From assembly GCA_037349315.1 (NCBI GenBank), contig JBAIAC010000001.1:37200001-37264000 (forward strand): 64,000 bases of DNA, given 5' to 3'. The translations under genes were made by a program, and so were the position numbers. Shown here piece by piece: positions 44,613 to 55,845 of this stretch; positions within the stretch are counted from its first letter, which is position 1; every line of letters begins with the position of its first letter. The stretch is from Chelydra serpentina (lineage: Eukaryota > Chordata > Testudines > Chelydridae). The notes under the pieces are model-generated. The model did not search any database. It saw nothing but the letters and a program-made list of their open reading frames with translations, and was not told the DNA's origin.

Positions 44613-45350
44613 TTCGTCGTCCTGCTTTCTCTGCTGCTGCTGAAGTTCCTGCTGCTGCAGCTGCCACCATATCATCTGCTCAGTGGTGCAATGGGCAAAG
44701 TCTAAAACCGAAGCCATCCAGGTTTGAGAGCTGAAATACAGCTCAGTGTATTTGTAGTTGCCAGCATAGCAGCGCAGAGCATTGCTGGGTCCATGCTGGC
44801 TGATAGCAATTCAAACAATGGCACTAGCCCACACAGAAACAAAGCATGGGCGGACCAGTAGAAATATGGGATTTTCTCAAAATTGGAACCTGCCTGGTGT
44901 ATGCAATGCATCCCACAATGCATGGTGAGAAAAATTTCAGAATGCATAGTACTCAGCAGAGACCCAAAGGACCATAGATACTCTCTCAATGATGTGAATT
45001 AAAAGTGCACACCACCATCCCATTTGCACACTATTAGTGCAGCTTGCATATTGCATATTCAATAACACCCATCAAACCAATCCAGTTTAACCCCCGCTCC
45101 CCGTAGACGAGCCCTAACAGGAAGAAGGCTTAAGAGAGACATGGGGACAGACAACAGACAGAGTTTAGTGATTTCTGAGTATTCAATTCCATCCATTATG
45201 TTGATGTGAATTGTTAAATAAAAACATTTCACTGAAACCTGTGTCCCTGTTGCTTCTCTAAGAATACTACAGTAAGGGTCACATGACAAGGGTGGCCGCT
45301 TCAGAAGCCTTCTTTATGGCTAGCAGGGAATCCAAAGTTATGATTCAATC

Positions 45351-45682
45351 ATAGAATCATAGAATCTCAGGGTTGGAAGGGACCTCAGGAGGTCATCTAG
45401 TCCAACCCCCTGCTCAAAGCAGGACCAACCCCAACTAAATCATCCCAGCCAAGGCTTTGTCAAGCCTGACCTTAAAAACCTCTAAGGAAGGAGATTCCAC
45501 CACCTCCCTAGGTAACCCATTCCAGTTCTGAAAAAGTTTTTCTTAATATCCAACCTAAACCTCCCCCTCTGCAACTTGAGACCATTATTCCTTGTTCTGT
45601 CATCTTCTACCACTGAGAACAGTCTAGATCCATCCACTTTGGAACCCCCTTTCAGGTAGTTGAAAGCAGCTATCAAATAATA
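45351..45682 (-). mobile_element. CR1 LINE 3' part with internal deletion
   Basis: Plus strand: 'atcatagaatcatagaatctcagggttggaagggacctcaggaggtcatctagtcc' is the CR1 3' UTR with terminal octamer repeats. Continuing, it encodes on minus [20 protein letters not shown] and [20 protein letters not shown] before a deletion near 45530. The same subfamily as 8391-9212. Confidence 0.9.
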
Positions 45683-47564
45683 ATGGTACATTATACCCAG
45701 ATTCGGTCACTTCCATAGAATTGGTCAAATACTATTCAGTGAATAATTAATTTGGTGAATTTTGCCCCTTAATATTTGATCAGATCTGCTTTTGATATTG
45801 CCCTGGATACTGGAAAATACATGTGATTTATTCAGCAGCATGTAAGGTAATAATCAGAGGGCTTGGTATAAAAAATATTCTTTACTTGGGGTGATGGGTC
45901 ACTTTTAGTAGAATTCTATCCATTATAGGAATTGAAGTCGTCCTGTCCACTTCCCTCCAGGATTGCTCGCTAGAGTACATTTTGCAGTATTTTGTCCCAG
46001 CCAATTTTAATATGTTCAAGTAATGAGACTTCCCTTGGGATACTAATTCCTTGGCCTACTAGCTCTCAGTCTCTACAGTGTGAGCGCATATATATTGTAC
46101 TTACTTATACACTAGATATTATATAAATGTTACCATTTTTTTGGCATGCATTTGGGATTTTTTTCTCTTACTCACTGTGGTACCCCGACATATCAATATT
46201 GTGAAAGGGACAGCATTCCATCCACAGAGCCTTGGCTGGCCAAAAAAGTTGACAGGAAATCCACTTCTAGCTCCTGCTACCTACTCTCCTTCAATTGGTA
46301 GAGGGGGATGCTTTCTGAATAGGGACTGCATGGGCTGCTGAACAGGGAGTGTGCTGCTACTGGAGGGCCACAGCAAGAAAAGAGTCTCAGCTTGGAGCTG
46401 GGGGGAAAAGTCCAGGAATCGGCCTGCCTGCATTGCCCATATGAGCTTGCTCTGTGCAGAAGAATCAGCCAGAGCCCTAAGGGAAGCAAGCATGCTGGTG
46501 AATGACTGAGGGACTGATGCTGAAGGGCACTTGGACTGTTTGGCTGCTGATAAAGGTGACAACTGCTGATAAAATTGTTGTTACAGATGCTGAAGTGATT
46601 ACAGGTGCTGAAGTGATTTCTGGGTGAATTCCTGCCTTCTCACAAGGCTGGAGGAGGAGTCTCCACTCCAAAGCAAGAGGTATGGGTTTGAAACTAACTG
46701 TCAGCAAGGGAAGCCCCCACCACACTCACAAATGGCAAAGTCACATGCTGCCAGGTATTTTGTACATACCACAGATGTTAAAGGAAAAAATGTTTTGAAG
46801 GATTTTTTCTTTTAAGGACTGTTTCTTTTTTTTCAATCCGTGTGTGTGTACATCCACATGCCCTAGTTCCATGCGCCTAACTATACCAGACTGAGAGGGA
46901 ACCATAGAAACTTCTAAAATGACCTATATGGTCCAATTGTTTTTCTATACATAAAAATGGCACACTTTTAAAGTCCAGTATCTTGAGATCTTCCAGTGAA
47001 AAAAACAGGGGCTGTGTTTGTCAATGGAGAGTTAGGAATCTTCTTTTTCCAATTGTAGAAAGGTCCAGTTTGGGTGTGCACAGGAAATTTTGTTCTCTGA
47101 GCGACTAAAGTTTGTTTGAGGTCTCCTACTGAATGCTCTCCTTGCTGCCAACTCCGCCTCCAATAGTTGGCCCACATGTTGACATTCAGTGCTCTGTGCC
47201 TACTCCAACATGGTATCTGGGGACTCAGTATCTGGAAATGGATTTTGCAGCTACACCAAGTGTGGATCTGACAGTGTCACCAATTGCATTCCTATGATCT
47301 GACACACATTGGATCACCTCTCTTTTGCATTCTTTTTCATTGATTTTGGCTCCTTCCACAGGTTTTCCAAGAAAACTTAACATAGTGAAGTCACATGTAA
47401 AGCAGACATTTTAGTTCCTCAGCCAAACAGATCTGAGTGAAAATCTATGGAAATTTACAGGTGTTATTTTGCCCCCCAGAGGGAACTTCTATTGTTTTGT
47501 GAATGCAACAGAAATAGAGAATCACATCTTAGAAAAAAACAATATATATTTGTACTACATTAAC
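45683..47564. other. Intergenic sequence, no gene recognised
   Basis: Short frames at 46277-46725 (minus) have no domain features. No repeats were confidently recognised. Confidence 0.4.
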
Positions 47565-47690
47565 ACCTACAAACAATGAGCCCCAAACAATGAGCAAGGT
47601 CTTGTTCTAGGCAGGGTTAGCACTGTATAAACAAATAATGAGAAGACTCTTTTTCCCAGAGAGCTTACTGACCAGATTTAAGACAAGCTG
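47565..47690 (-). mobile_element. L2-type LINE 3' tail
   Basis: Plus strand 'ggtcttgttctaggcagggttagcactgtataaacaaataatgag', then 'ctctttttcccagagagcttac' reads as the reverse of the L2-like tail. Confidence 0.4.
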
Positions 47691-49808
47691 CAAGAGGAAA
47701 TTGAAATGGGCAAATGAGGTAGAGAAGAGGACAAGGTAACAGTGAAATGAACATAATAGGTCAACTCACCACCTATATAGCTGCTATAAACTGGTAGTGC
47801 CCTGAAGGCATCATAGCAAAGGGGAGTCTTAAGAAGGATTTGGAGGATAAGACAGTGAGTGGTTTTATGAATCTGAATAGGGAATATTATGAGACTACAG
47901 TACTGTATTCAACCAATGCCTGTTCCCATGTTCATATCAGGAACTCCAATGCAGTGTATGCAAAATCAAATTCACAGAAATGTTCTCCAAATATAACTCC
48001 AATGCTTCTTTTTTATTTGAAGCAGAAGGTTTCTCAAATGCCAACATTTTTCATAGATTTGATATTAACCGGACATCATGACTCCTGTACAAAAGAACAC
48101 ACTTCTGAAATACATGGGCAGGTAGACTATTTCTAATTTTTTTTTTCATGTGACAATGGTACAGAATTGTAGAACAAGTTGCTTTCTTCCAACGCTTAAC
48201 AAGAAAATATTAGAATAAGGAAATGATTATTATCCCTAAAACTACAATCTTTCACTGCTTCAAATTCACTTATTTTTCTGCCACAAACACTCAAATATTA
48301 TGGGCCTGATTCTTCTCTATCAGTGTCCCTTGTGTCATTTACACCTGTGCAAAATGAGTGCAAAGTGTTTGTGATACTGTACCATTGTGATCTATGTAGT
48401 GTCTTAGAGCATTTTTGCACAAATGTTGACACATGACCACACAAGTTACAAGGCAGTGGAGAATCAGGCACAACATATATCATATGATGTTTAAAATGCT
48501 GATTGTTTATCCACCAAGAGCTTTGTAAGAGGCCAACTATATAAATTGAAAAAACTAAACAAACACCACAACATACTCTAACTATTGAACCTCCTTGTTT
48601 AGAAATTTACACAGAAAACATAGCTTTAAACTGAAAGCTCTATGCCTAGAGTTCATTGAATTATACATAAATAGGACCACTTAGCCACACTGCACCTTCC
48701 CCCACCCTGAGTTATTCATCTATTTGTAGCCGCTTATGAAAGCCAATGTACATGTGGGTGGCCTGCTGTGGCCTTCATTCAGTTTTATTCAATTACTCAC
48801 TTGATTACACTTCAAAGAACTATAAAAAAGGCATCTTAATTGCTCAGTGTCATTCAGAATCTTTTTCAAAGCTCATAAACTATAAAGGATTATAATGAGG
48901 TCACTTTCCTGAATTCACTATTCAGAGAACAGTTTCATTTCCATCCAAGCAAAATGAATGAATGAATAAATAAAAATCAAAATAAAAAAAATCCCAAGCC
49001 ATTCAGAAAGGGGCAAATTCCCTCTCCTTAGTGCAGTTCTACAGGGAGCAGGGGCAGAAATTTGAGAAATCATACTGGCGGAGTGCATGCAGCCCTCTAC
49101 ATGCCATGCAGTTTCAGAGGCAAGTCTGAGGTCAGGGTTGGAGTCATTATGTCTATGACTAGATGGGTTCAAACAGTGCCTTCCCTAATCGTGTAATGGA
49201 GAGGCTCAGGGACTGTGGCTGCTCCTGCAGCCCAGGCAATGCAGTAGCAGCCATAGGGTGACTTTACTAATACTCCATGACCTAGGCTGCAAAGGGTTCT
49301 GTGTCTGTTTTTCTCTTTCATACACCTACAACCCCACCCATGCCAACCCCACGTACTGTACTCAAGATTGACAATGGCCTACATAGGATTTTGAAAACTA
49401 AAATACATGACAAGTCATTTTGGAAGCAATGCCAGAGCTGGTACAGAGACTCAAGACCTCCATGCCAGACTCCCTTTAATCTCTGCAGATTTTTAGGGAT
49501 CCACTAGGTTTGGTGGCAGACCTCGGGCCTTTTTCCTCAGAGAGTCAGACTTTGCTGCACAATATGATGATGTGGGGATATTTTGAAGAGGAGTTGCAAA
49601 TGGAGACTTCCTCCCAAAGAATCCCCTCTCATCACTTTTAAATGGGAGCTGCTCAGAGGTGGTGATCTAACCCAATGAAATTGCTGACATGAGTGAAGTT
49701 ATACAAATGCACATACATTTGTGGGGCCCTCATACATGATGCTTGAGTCAGTGGGTCTCTGCATGGGTGCAAGGATCCATGAGGATCCAAATGCAGGACT
49801 AATCCCTA
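47691..49808. other. Intergenic sequence with a palindromic MITE
   Basis: At 48303-48470 'gcctgattcttctctatcagtg' is the inverse of 'ggcagtggagaatcaggc', marking a palindromic MITE related to 23249. The rest is unremarkable non-coding sequence. Confidence 0.45.
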
Positions 49809-50098
49809 AGGGAGTGTTCACATGGAGAATTAGTACACAGCAAGTCAAGGTAAGGCTGTACAGTCCACTAGCCTGCTGCACACTAACTGGCTATGTGGAC
49901 CGTGCCACCACACACTAAAAGTTACGTAGAACACTTTGACATACTCCCATTTGAAAGAACAGTAGGTCAAATTGCTCTACAGAACTTGTAGTGTGTGGTA
50001 GGAGGATCCACACTGCCAGTTAGTGCGTGTCAGATTAGTGCCCTGTAGATTCACACCATGGTTTGGAGCACACTATCTGTCCGTGTAGTCAAACCCTA
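49809..50098. mobile_element. Candidate MITE with AGGG...CAYGGA ends
   Basis: The left end AGGGAGTGTTCACATGGA resembles the inverse of the right end TCCGTGTAGTCAAACCCT. Internal 'gccaccacacactaaaagtta' and 'tagtgtgtggtagg' are also inverted. The target duplication is unclear. Confidence 0.45.
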
Positions 50099-50745
50099 CA
50101 TTTCGTTTCGCACACTAGTGTTTATAGTAAGACAGGTGAGTCGGGAGGGGCGGTATTTAAGCGCTATTTTCTAAAAACATACCAATAATAAGGACAGCAT
50201 GTATTAACAAGATTAGATTTGTCAGCAAATCAAGATCCTGGATGGCTTCAAGACTGATTTATATTACTGAAAAACAACTTAACTCAATAGCACACATTCA
50301 GCTGAATCCTGGAAAATGATTTACATATTTTTAAGCACATCTTTAACATATTTCCAAGTGCAAAACAAATGTAAAACACATTTAATAATGGACCCCAGCA
50401 AGTCCAAAAATCACACGTCGGTCTGATTTAAAAAAACCAAACATGGTTATATGTAACATGAAAGGTTAGTATAGCTGACAGAGATTAGAGAAAATGTTTC
50501 TATTCTTTCAGTTTCTTAATATATTTCACTATATACCTTGTTTCACTGTTTCCCTTATGTAGTCAGTCAGTCTCCTTTGTTCTTAAAATGGATATTTAGC
50601 ATTGCGAAAAAGTCAAGAAAAAAATTTTTAAGTAGGAAATTATTACTGGTAAACCACAAAAATCAGTGGAGACTTCTGAGTCTGGTTTATAGTAATTCCT
50701 GAAACAAATTTGTACAGTGTCCTTCTAAGAAAGGTCTTAAGAACA

Positions 50746-50868
50746 TAGGGTGACCAGACAGCAAGTGTGAAAAATCGGGACGGGGGTGGGGGGTAATAGA
50801 AGCCTATATAAGAAGAAGACCCAAAAATCGGGACTGTCCTTATAAAATCGGGACATCTGGTCACCCTA
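50746..50868. mobile_element. TA-flanked palindromic MITE (GGGTGACCAGA family), full copy
   Basis: Perfect ends GGGTGACCAGA and TCTGGTCACCC are flanked by TA on both sides. Inside are 'aaaaatcgggacgggg', 'cctatataagaagaagaccc' and 'ataaaatcgggacat'. About 119 bp without flanks. The best reference copy for those at 16844 and 22548. Confidence 0.88.
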
Positions 50869-50896
50869 TAAGAACAGGTCATGTCACTGATTCTTA

Positions 50897-51183
50897 GGGC
50901 TAGTCTACACTTACCGGATAGATCGGAGGTGTCGGATCGATCTTCTGGGTTCGATTTATCGCGTCTTGTCTAGACGCGATAAATCGAACCAGGAAGTGCT
51001 CCCCCCGTCGACGCTGGTAATCCAGCTCGACGCGAGGAGTAAGCGCCGTCGACGGGGGAGCCTGCGCGCCGCGTGTGGACCGCAGGTAAGTTCGAACTAA
51101 GATACTTCGACTTCAGCTACATTATTAACGTAGCTGAAGTTGCGTATCTTAGTTCGACATGGGGGGTTAGTGTAGACCAGCCC
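50897..51183. mobile_element. Harbinger-type MITE with two internal hairpins, copy A (287 bp)
   Basis: Ends GGGCTAGTCTACACTTA and TTAGTGTAGACCAGCCC are inverted, with perfect TTA target duplications (50894-50896 and 51184-51186). It contains a perfect 18-bp inverted repeat GGTTCGATTTATCGCGTC with a 7-bp loop (50948-50990) and a second one around 51088-51155 (gaactaagatac / gtatcttagttc, acttcagctac / gtagctgaagt). CpG-rich; no coding capacity. Confidence 0.92.
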
Positions 51184-51186
51184 TTA

Positions 51187-51939
51187 GACAGTAGTCTTCA
51201 TTGGTTTCAATGGGGAGTTCCGCTTAAACATGGATAGCACATCTGAATCCATGATCAAAACAGAAGTAGAAAAAACATTGGTGCTTGTTTTATGCCATTC
51301 TGTGCATATCATGCCTTTATTATACAGATTCATAACTTATTGTAACAATAAAATAAAATCAATAAATATATTGTAAAGTGTTAATTTTAAACTATGTTCT
51401 TGTATTTATTATGGATTTATCTCCTTTATCCTATACTGGATCATAATCAAACTTGCATTTTATTAAACAGCTCTCCAAAAAAATAAGAAAAACTAGAACA
51501 GTTAAATAGAAACAGTCAATTATTCATCCCTATACATACCAGTCATACCCAGGATTTAATGTCAAGGATTGTAATTTGTCTAATTAATTAGTCCAAACAC
51601 ACTGGACCACAATTTTAGAAATTAAAAGTGTCATCTACAGGCCTCAGTTGTCTCTATAAAACTGCCTGCTGAACAAATAGAAGTTCCCTTTTCAATCTGC
51701 CTGTAAATAATAGGGGTTCCCTCACCGCCCCCACACACTCCAAATGGAAGCATTTGTGTCATCTCAAATTGCCAGAAAGTAATTTTGATTTCCAACATTA
51801 GTCAGGTTCTAATTCTGCTTTTGTTAGTCATCATCATGTTAAATTGGATTTTCTGTGGTTCTGAATAATAGACATAAATGGGACAATAATTTGTTGTAGT
51901 GGCTAGACTTTGCGACCAAAATATTCCTTTAATATTCCT
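51187..51939. other. Intergenic sequence, nothing recognised
   Basis: AT-rich non-coding sequence without recognisable repeats. Confidence 0.4.
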
Positions 51940-52310
51940 TCTGCCTTGTCCCCCAGAGTCTCTTTCTGTCCCCTTCTGCTCCCATCCCTCTTCCCCAGCT
52001 CCTGTCCTTGCCCCTCTCCTGCTGTTATTTCCCTCCAGTTCTGACCCCAGCTCATCTCTCCCCCCATTTCTTAACATACCCCCCCCCAGCTTCTGCCAAT
52101 GCCCCTTTCCTCTCTTTCCTCTGTCCTCCTTCCCCTGCTCCTATTCTCACCCATCCCGGTTTCCTGCCCCTGCCCCCTACCCTTCCAGCTCCTGTTCCTA
52201 ACCTCCTCCTCTCCCTGAGTTCCTGCCTCTGTTCCCCTTCCCAATGCATTCCTCACCCTTCTGCATTCAAGTCACACTGCTTCCTCCTTCTCCTCCTTAC
52301 TGCCTGTGCA
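51940..52310 (+). repeat. Long polypyrimidine tract
   Basis: About 370 bp with over-represented C and T on the plus strand, built from degenerate 'ccccagctcctgtccttgcccct'-like units of 25-30 bp. The opposite strand is almost all purine. Reading frames across it give Gly/Arg/Glu- or Pro/Ser-rich nonsense. Confidence 0.65.
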
Positions 52311-54228
52311 AAAGCACAGGGAACACTGAGAACACAAGAGAGATGGAGTCCACATCCTCAGCCCCTGTGCCCAATGCCATAATGGCTTTCTGGCTGCCAG
52401 GAGCAGCAATTGCAGGGAAAATCCTGCTCAGCCCTTGCGGCCCTCGGCTGAATCACGCTCAGCTGCTCTATGAGGATGGTGGTTGCGCAGTCTGGTCACA
52501 GCATAGGATCTGTGAGGGGATGGATCATGCTCCATGCAGATGACCCTTCAGAGAATTAGCTGCCAAACTCTAACGAGTCTCTACTGAGCATGTGTAAACT
52601 GACATTTTTTCAGAGGCTCAAATGACCAAATTTTTGTGGATTCCCTCACACTAGGGTGAGCTCCCTGCCAGGTTTCAAGTTCCTGCTCCTAAGAATGGAG
52701 GTTCTAAAACTTCTCACTGAAACAATTTTAATTTTTTTTTAAACATACATTTATTTTGCACATACCCTCATTTGAGATAAATGAAAAATGTAAAAACCTG
52801 ACGATTAGCTTCACTCCAGTGATGCCTGCCTTGATTGCCTGCTTTTTCCACTTAATCTTATGTCTGTCTCCAATGCAAACCCTTACAGTTGGTAAAAATC
52901 CCTGTAAAAACTTGTAAAACTTTCCCCCTTAAAAGCCTCTCTCTGCTGCAATGCTTATACATTTAACATTGGTTAGATAAGTGGTGAGCCAAGACTTCTG
53001 CTTTTATTATAAATTCTGGTTTACTGTTACTCTTTTCTTCCTCCCTGCCTCATTCACCTGCTGCATCCTGTCTGTCACCTGAATCCAAATCCTACAACTG
53101 ACCCATTGAAGTCAATAGGGCTCCAGACATGCAAATCAGATCAGGGTCTCAGATTGTAAATTCTCTAGGGCAGGAACTGTCGTCTTTGTATATATCACAC
53201 TGGGGCCCTAATCCACCAGCAGAGTTCCCAGGTGCAACAACCAATAAAATAAACAAACAATCTTAATGAAGTGATCATACAGAATGTGCTTAATTGCAAA
53301 TTCTATATAGTTTAGTGGCTGTTTCATTAGTAAACTAGTTTCACCTAATCCTAACTTGGTGGGCGAGATCTGTTTTTGTGGATCAATTTTTCCCATGTTT
53401 AATCTCAAAGCACAACATGTAAATTGTTCTATTTAGATCTAAAAAAAAGGAAAATCAGCATCTCTTTCTTCCACTGTGAAAAACAAAAACAACAAAACAA
53501 AAACCAAAGAAACAAAAAAAAACCAAACCCAGCCACACTTTTTTTTGACACAGCTAATACAAAAATAACTGAACTTTGAAATGTGGAATGTAAATAGTAC
53601 TAATTTTGGAGTATGCACATGTCCAAGCTTGAATACAGAATAGGTGGGATAAAAATAAAGATACAAGCAATTCTGAGTATGCTTACTTGACATCTGCTAA
53701 GGTTTTTAGCAGATCCCAATGAACTTTTGCGACTTAATGCATATTTTCCTGCCCAATCTGAAGTATGAGCGATACTGCAGGGATAATTGTCATGAAGAAG
53801 ACGGCAGTCTCGCACAGATAGCAACAGCAGAACCGTGCCCTCCTCCCCCGAAAAAAGCATCACAAAGAAGAAATTTGTACTTGTGAAAATGCAGATCTCA
53901 ACAATTTTTGCTGCATTCTGTACTGTATATGCTACAAGTTTTAAGCTTTCCCTTTAAAAATGCTTGTCTTTTTCAGTTATCAAAATTATGCAATCACAAT
54001 ATAATTTGGTCTGCTGCTGCCCTATTAACCCACGCTTGTGGTAAACTGTTTCCAGGCTAAAAGCAATAACAGAAAAAATGTGAAACCACTCCTGCCCATT
54101 CTCATTCACCTCAATGAAAAAAGAGCATTCAAGTCTAATTTGTGACCACTAAGCCTCTGATTCAACAAACTAATTAAGCACATGCTTAATTTTAGGCATG
54201 TGATTAATCCCATATTATAGTATGGGAG
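52311..54228. other. Intergenic sequence with an L2-type tail
   Basis: An L2-like 3' tail lies at about 53150-53220 ('cagattgtaaattctctagggcaggaactgtc', 'ctggggccctaatcc'). No genes recognised. Confidence 0.45.
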
Positions 54229-54340
54229 ACTCTATCCTAGGAAGGACTGACTCTGAAAAGGACTTGGACACCATGGTGAACAATCAACTGAACATGAGCT
54301 CACAGTCAACACTATTGCTAAAGGGCTAATGTGATCCTTA

Positions 54341-54625
54341 GGGTACGTCTATACTTACCCGTCGCGTCGGAGGCGCGGGATCGATGTTCTGGGTTCGATT
54401 TATCGCGTCTTGTCTAGACCCGATAAATCGAACCAGGAAGTGCTCCCCCGTCGACGCCGGTAATCCTGCTCTGCGAACGGAGCAGGCGGAGTCGACGGGG
54501 GGGCCTGCGCGCTGCGTCTGGACCACAGGTAAGTTCGAACTAAGGTACTTCGACTTCAGCTACGTTATTAACGTAGCTGAAGTTGCGTATCTTAGTTCGA
54601 CGGGGGGGTTAGTGTAGACCTAGCC
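54341..54625. mobile_element. Harbinger-type MITE with two internal hairpins, copy B (285 bp)
   Basis: Closely similar to copy A over its full length. Ends GGGTACGTCTATACTTA and TTAGTGTAGACCTAGCC, with flanks TTA and TAA. The first internal hairpin has one arm mismatch (gacccg for gacgcg). Inserted in a CR1 on the plus strand. Confidence 0.9.
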
Positions 54626-54820
54626 TAAGATGTAGAAGCTGGAATCTGAAGTAGGAGTAGAGAGGTTGTCTTATCTCTGCATTTGGCACTGGAGCGACTG
54701 GACTACTGGAATACTATGTCCAGTTCTGGTGTTCACATCTCAAGAAGGATGTTGATAAATTGGAGATGGTTAGAGAAGAGCTACAAGAATGATTAAAGTA
54801 TTGGAAAACATACTGTAGAG

Positions 54821-55415
54821 TGTGGCAAATTGCTGGCACTACGAGGGTCCCGCACTCTCTCTTCTTGTGGGGGGTTTTCAGGGCGCCATTTCTTGCCCCT
54901 GAACTGGGGTATCAGCTGTCCCACTAGTATCCAAGAGAAGAGGAATGGAGAGGGAGGGACCCAGGCCCGCCCTCTACTCCGGGTCCCAGCCCAGGGGCCC
55001 TAGGTTAGTGGGTAAACCACTTGTACTAGTGATACTTTCCCCTGGGCTCCTTCCCTCTCCTGCTTGTGGGGCTTCCTGCCTTCCCTCTGCACAAGCCAGA
55101 TGTCCCTTTACCTAGGGTCTTGGTCTTCTTAGCCCACGACAGCACTTCTCCAAACTCTCCTCTGCTTTCCTCCAAACTGCTCTCTGCTCTACCACCAAAC
55201 CACTCTGCTCCAACTCCTTCCTCCTCCTCCCCTGTCTGCCTGAAGCAGGGGGTTTTATTAGGTTCCTGAGAGGGCCTTAATTGACCGCAGGTGCTCCAAT
55301 TAACCTGTAGCCACCCTCCCTAGTCTCCAGGGAACCACGCCTTAATTAGCCTAGGGCTTATATATTTCCCTTCTCACACTCTACTACTGCTGCTCCCTGG
55401 CCCTCCTGTATCACA
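54821..55415. mobile_element. Solo LTR (595 bp) inserted in CR1
   Basis: It starts TGTGGCAAATTG and ends CTGTATCACA. 4-bp AGAG lies on both sides (54817-54820 and 55416-55419). It is unrelated in composition to the CR1 flanks, which join when it is removed. A TTATATATTTCCC box lies near 55348-55360. No internal retroviral genes remain, so this is the product of LTR-LTR recombination or a fragment. Orientation not certain. Confidence 0.8.
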
Positions 55416-55845
55416 AGAGTGATAGATTCAAGAAACGCCATCTATTGATCTTCAAAAATACAAGGTTAAAGAGTGACTTGACCACAGTCTGTAAGCAACT
55501 ACATGGGGGAACAAAAATTTGATAATGAGCTCTTCAATCTAGAAGACAAAGGCATAACAAGATTCAATGGATGGAAGCTGAAGCAAAACAAATTCATATG
55601 GGAAATAAGAAACAATTTGTTAAACAATAAGAGTAATTAACTAGTTGAACAATATCAAAAATTATGGGAGATTTTCCATCACTGGCAATTTTAAAATAAA
55701 GAATGGATGTTTTTTTCTAAAAAAATATGCTCTGTTTCAAACAGGAATTCATTCGGAGAAGTTCTATGGACTGCGTTATGCAGGAGGTCAGTCTAGATGA
55801 TCCCAAAGGTCCCTTCTGTCTTTATAATCTATTAATCTTAATTTA

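Larger units (their letters stand above)
42480..44717 (-). pseudogene. HARBI1-like PIF/Harbinger transposase pseudogene
   Basis: The minus-strand fragments line up with a DDE nuclease of the HARBI1 family. In order: an acidic N-terminus starting at 44717 (TTEQMIWWQLQQQELQQQQR), WWERIIL, DNQFGIGRSTIGVTVMQV, FPNCTGAIGRTYVPL, YFSMVLQRLVDQHGRFTYIN, WSGRVHNAWIFQNS, VILGDLAYLLLPGLMK, RRKELFNYCLCSCRMTMECA, and a C-terminal IIAAYCVLHSICDSKGE. The usual GAIDGTH has become GAIGRTY, so the first catalytic Asp is lost; the VD and the final ME-C-A acidic residues remain. Several stops and frame changes occur. hAT insertions at 42757-43479 and 44361-44612 interrupt it. HARBI1-family enzymes cut and insert DNA at TWA sites in the nucleus; this copy is dead. 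Confidence 0.88.
42400..45113 (-). mobile_element. Decayed PIF/Harbinger transposon
   Basis: The minus-strand transposase pseudogene (about 42480-44717) is followed upstream by a probable terminus at 45113: read inwards it starts GGGCTCGTCTACGGGG and is flanked by TAA, like the MITE ends at 50897. The left terminus was not found; it may lie near 42400 or further left beyond the Myb-like frame. Three hAT elements are inserted in or beside it. Confidence 0.75.
54229..55845 (+). mobile_element. CR1 LINE 3' part, split by a MITE and a solo LTR
   Basis: Pieces 54229-54340, 54629-54820 and 55416-55845 join colinearly. They carry 'gggagactctatcctaggaagg', 'ctggaatactatgtccagttctgg', 'aggatgttgataaattgga', 'cttcaatctagaagacaaagg', 'tttccatcactggcaa', and a tail 'tatgcaggaggtcagtctagatgat', 'aaggtcccttctg'. 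The same subfamily starts again at 63490. Coding frames are decayed. Confidence 0.85.

Noticed and set aside
51899..52382. Pro/Ser-rich and Arg/Glu-rich frames
   Set aside because: Both follow from the polypyrimidine tract; no coding evidence.
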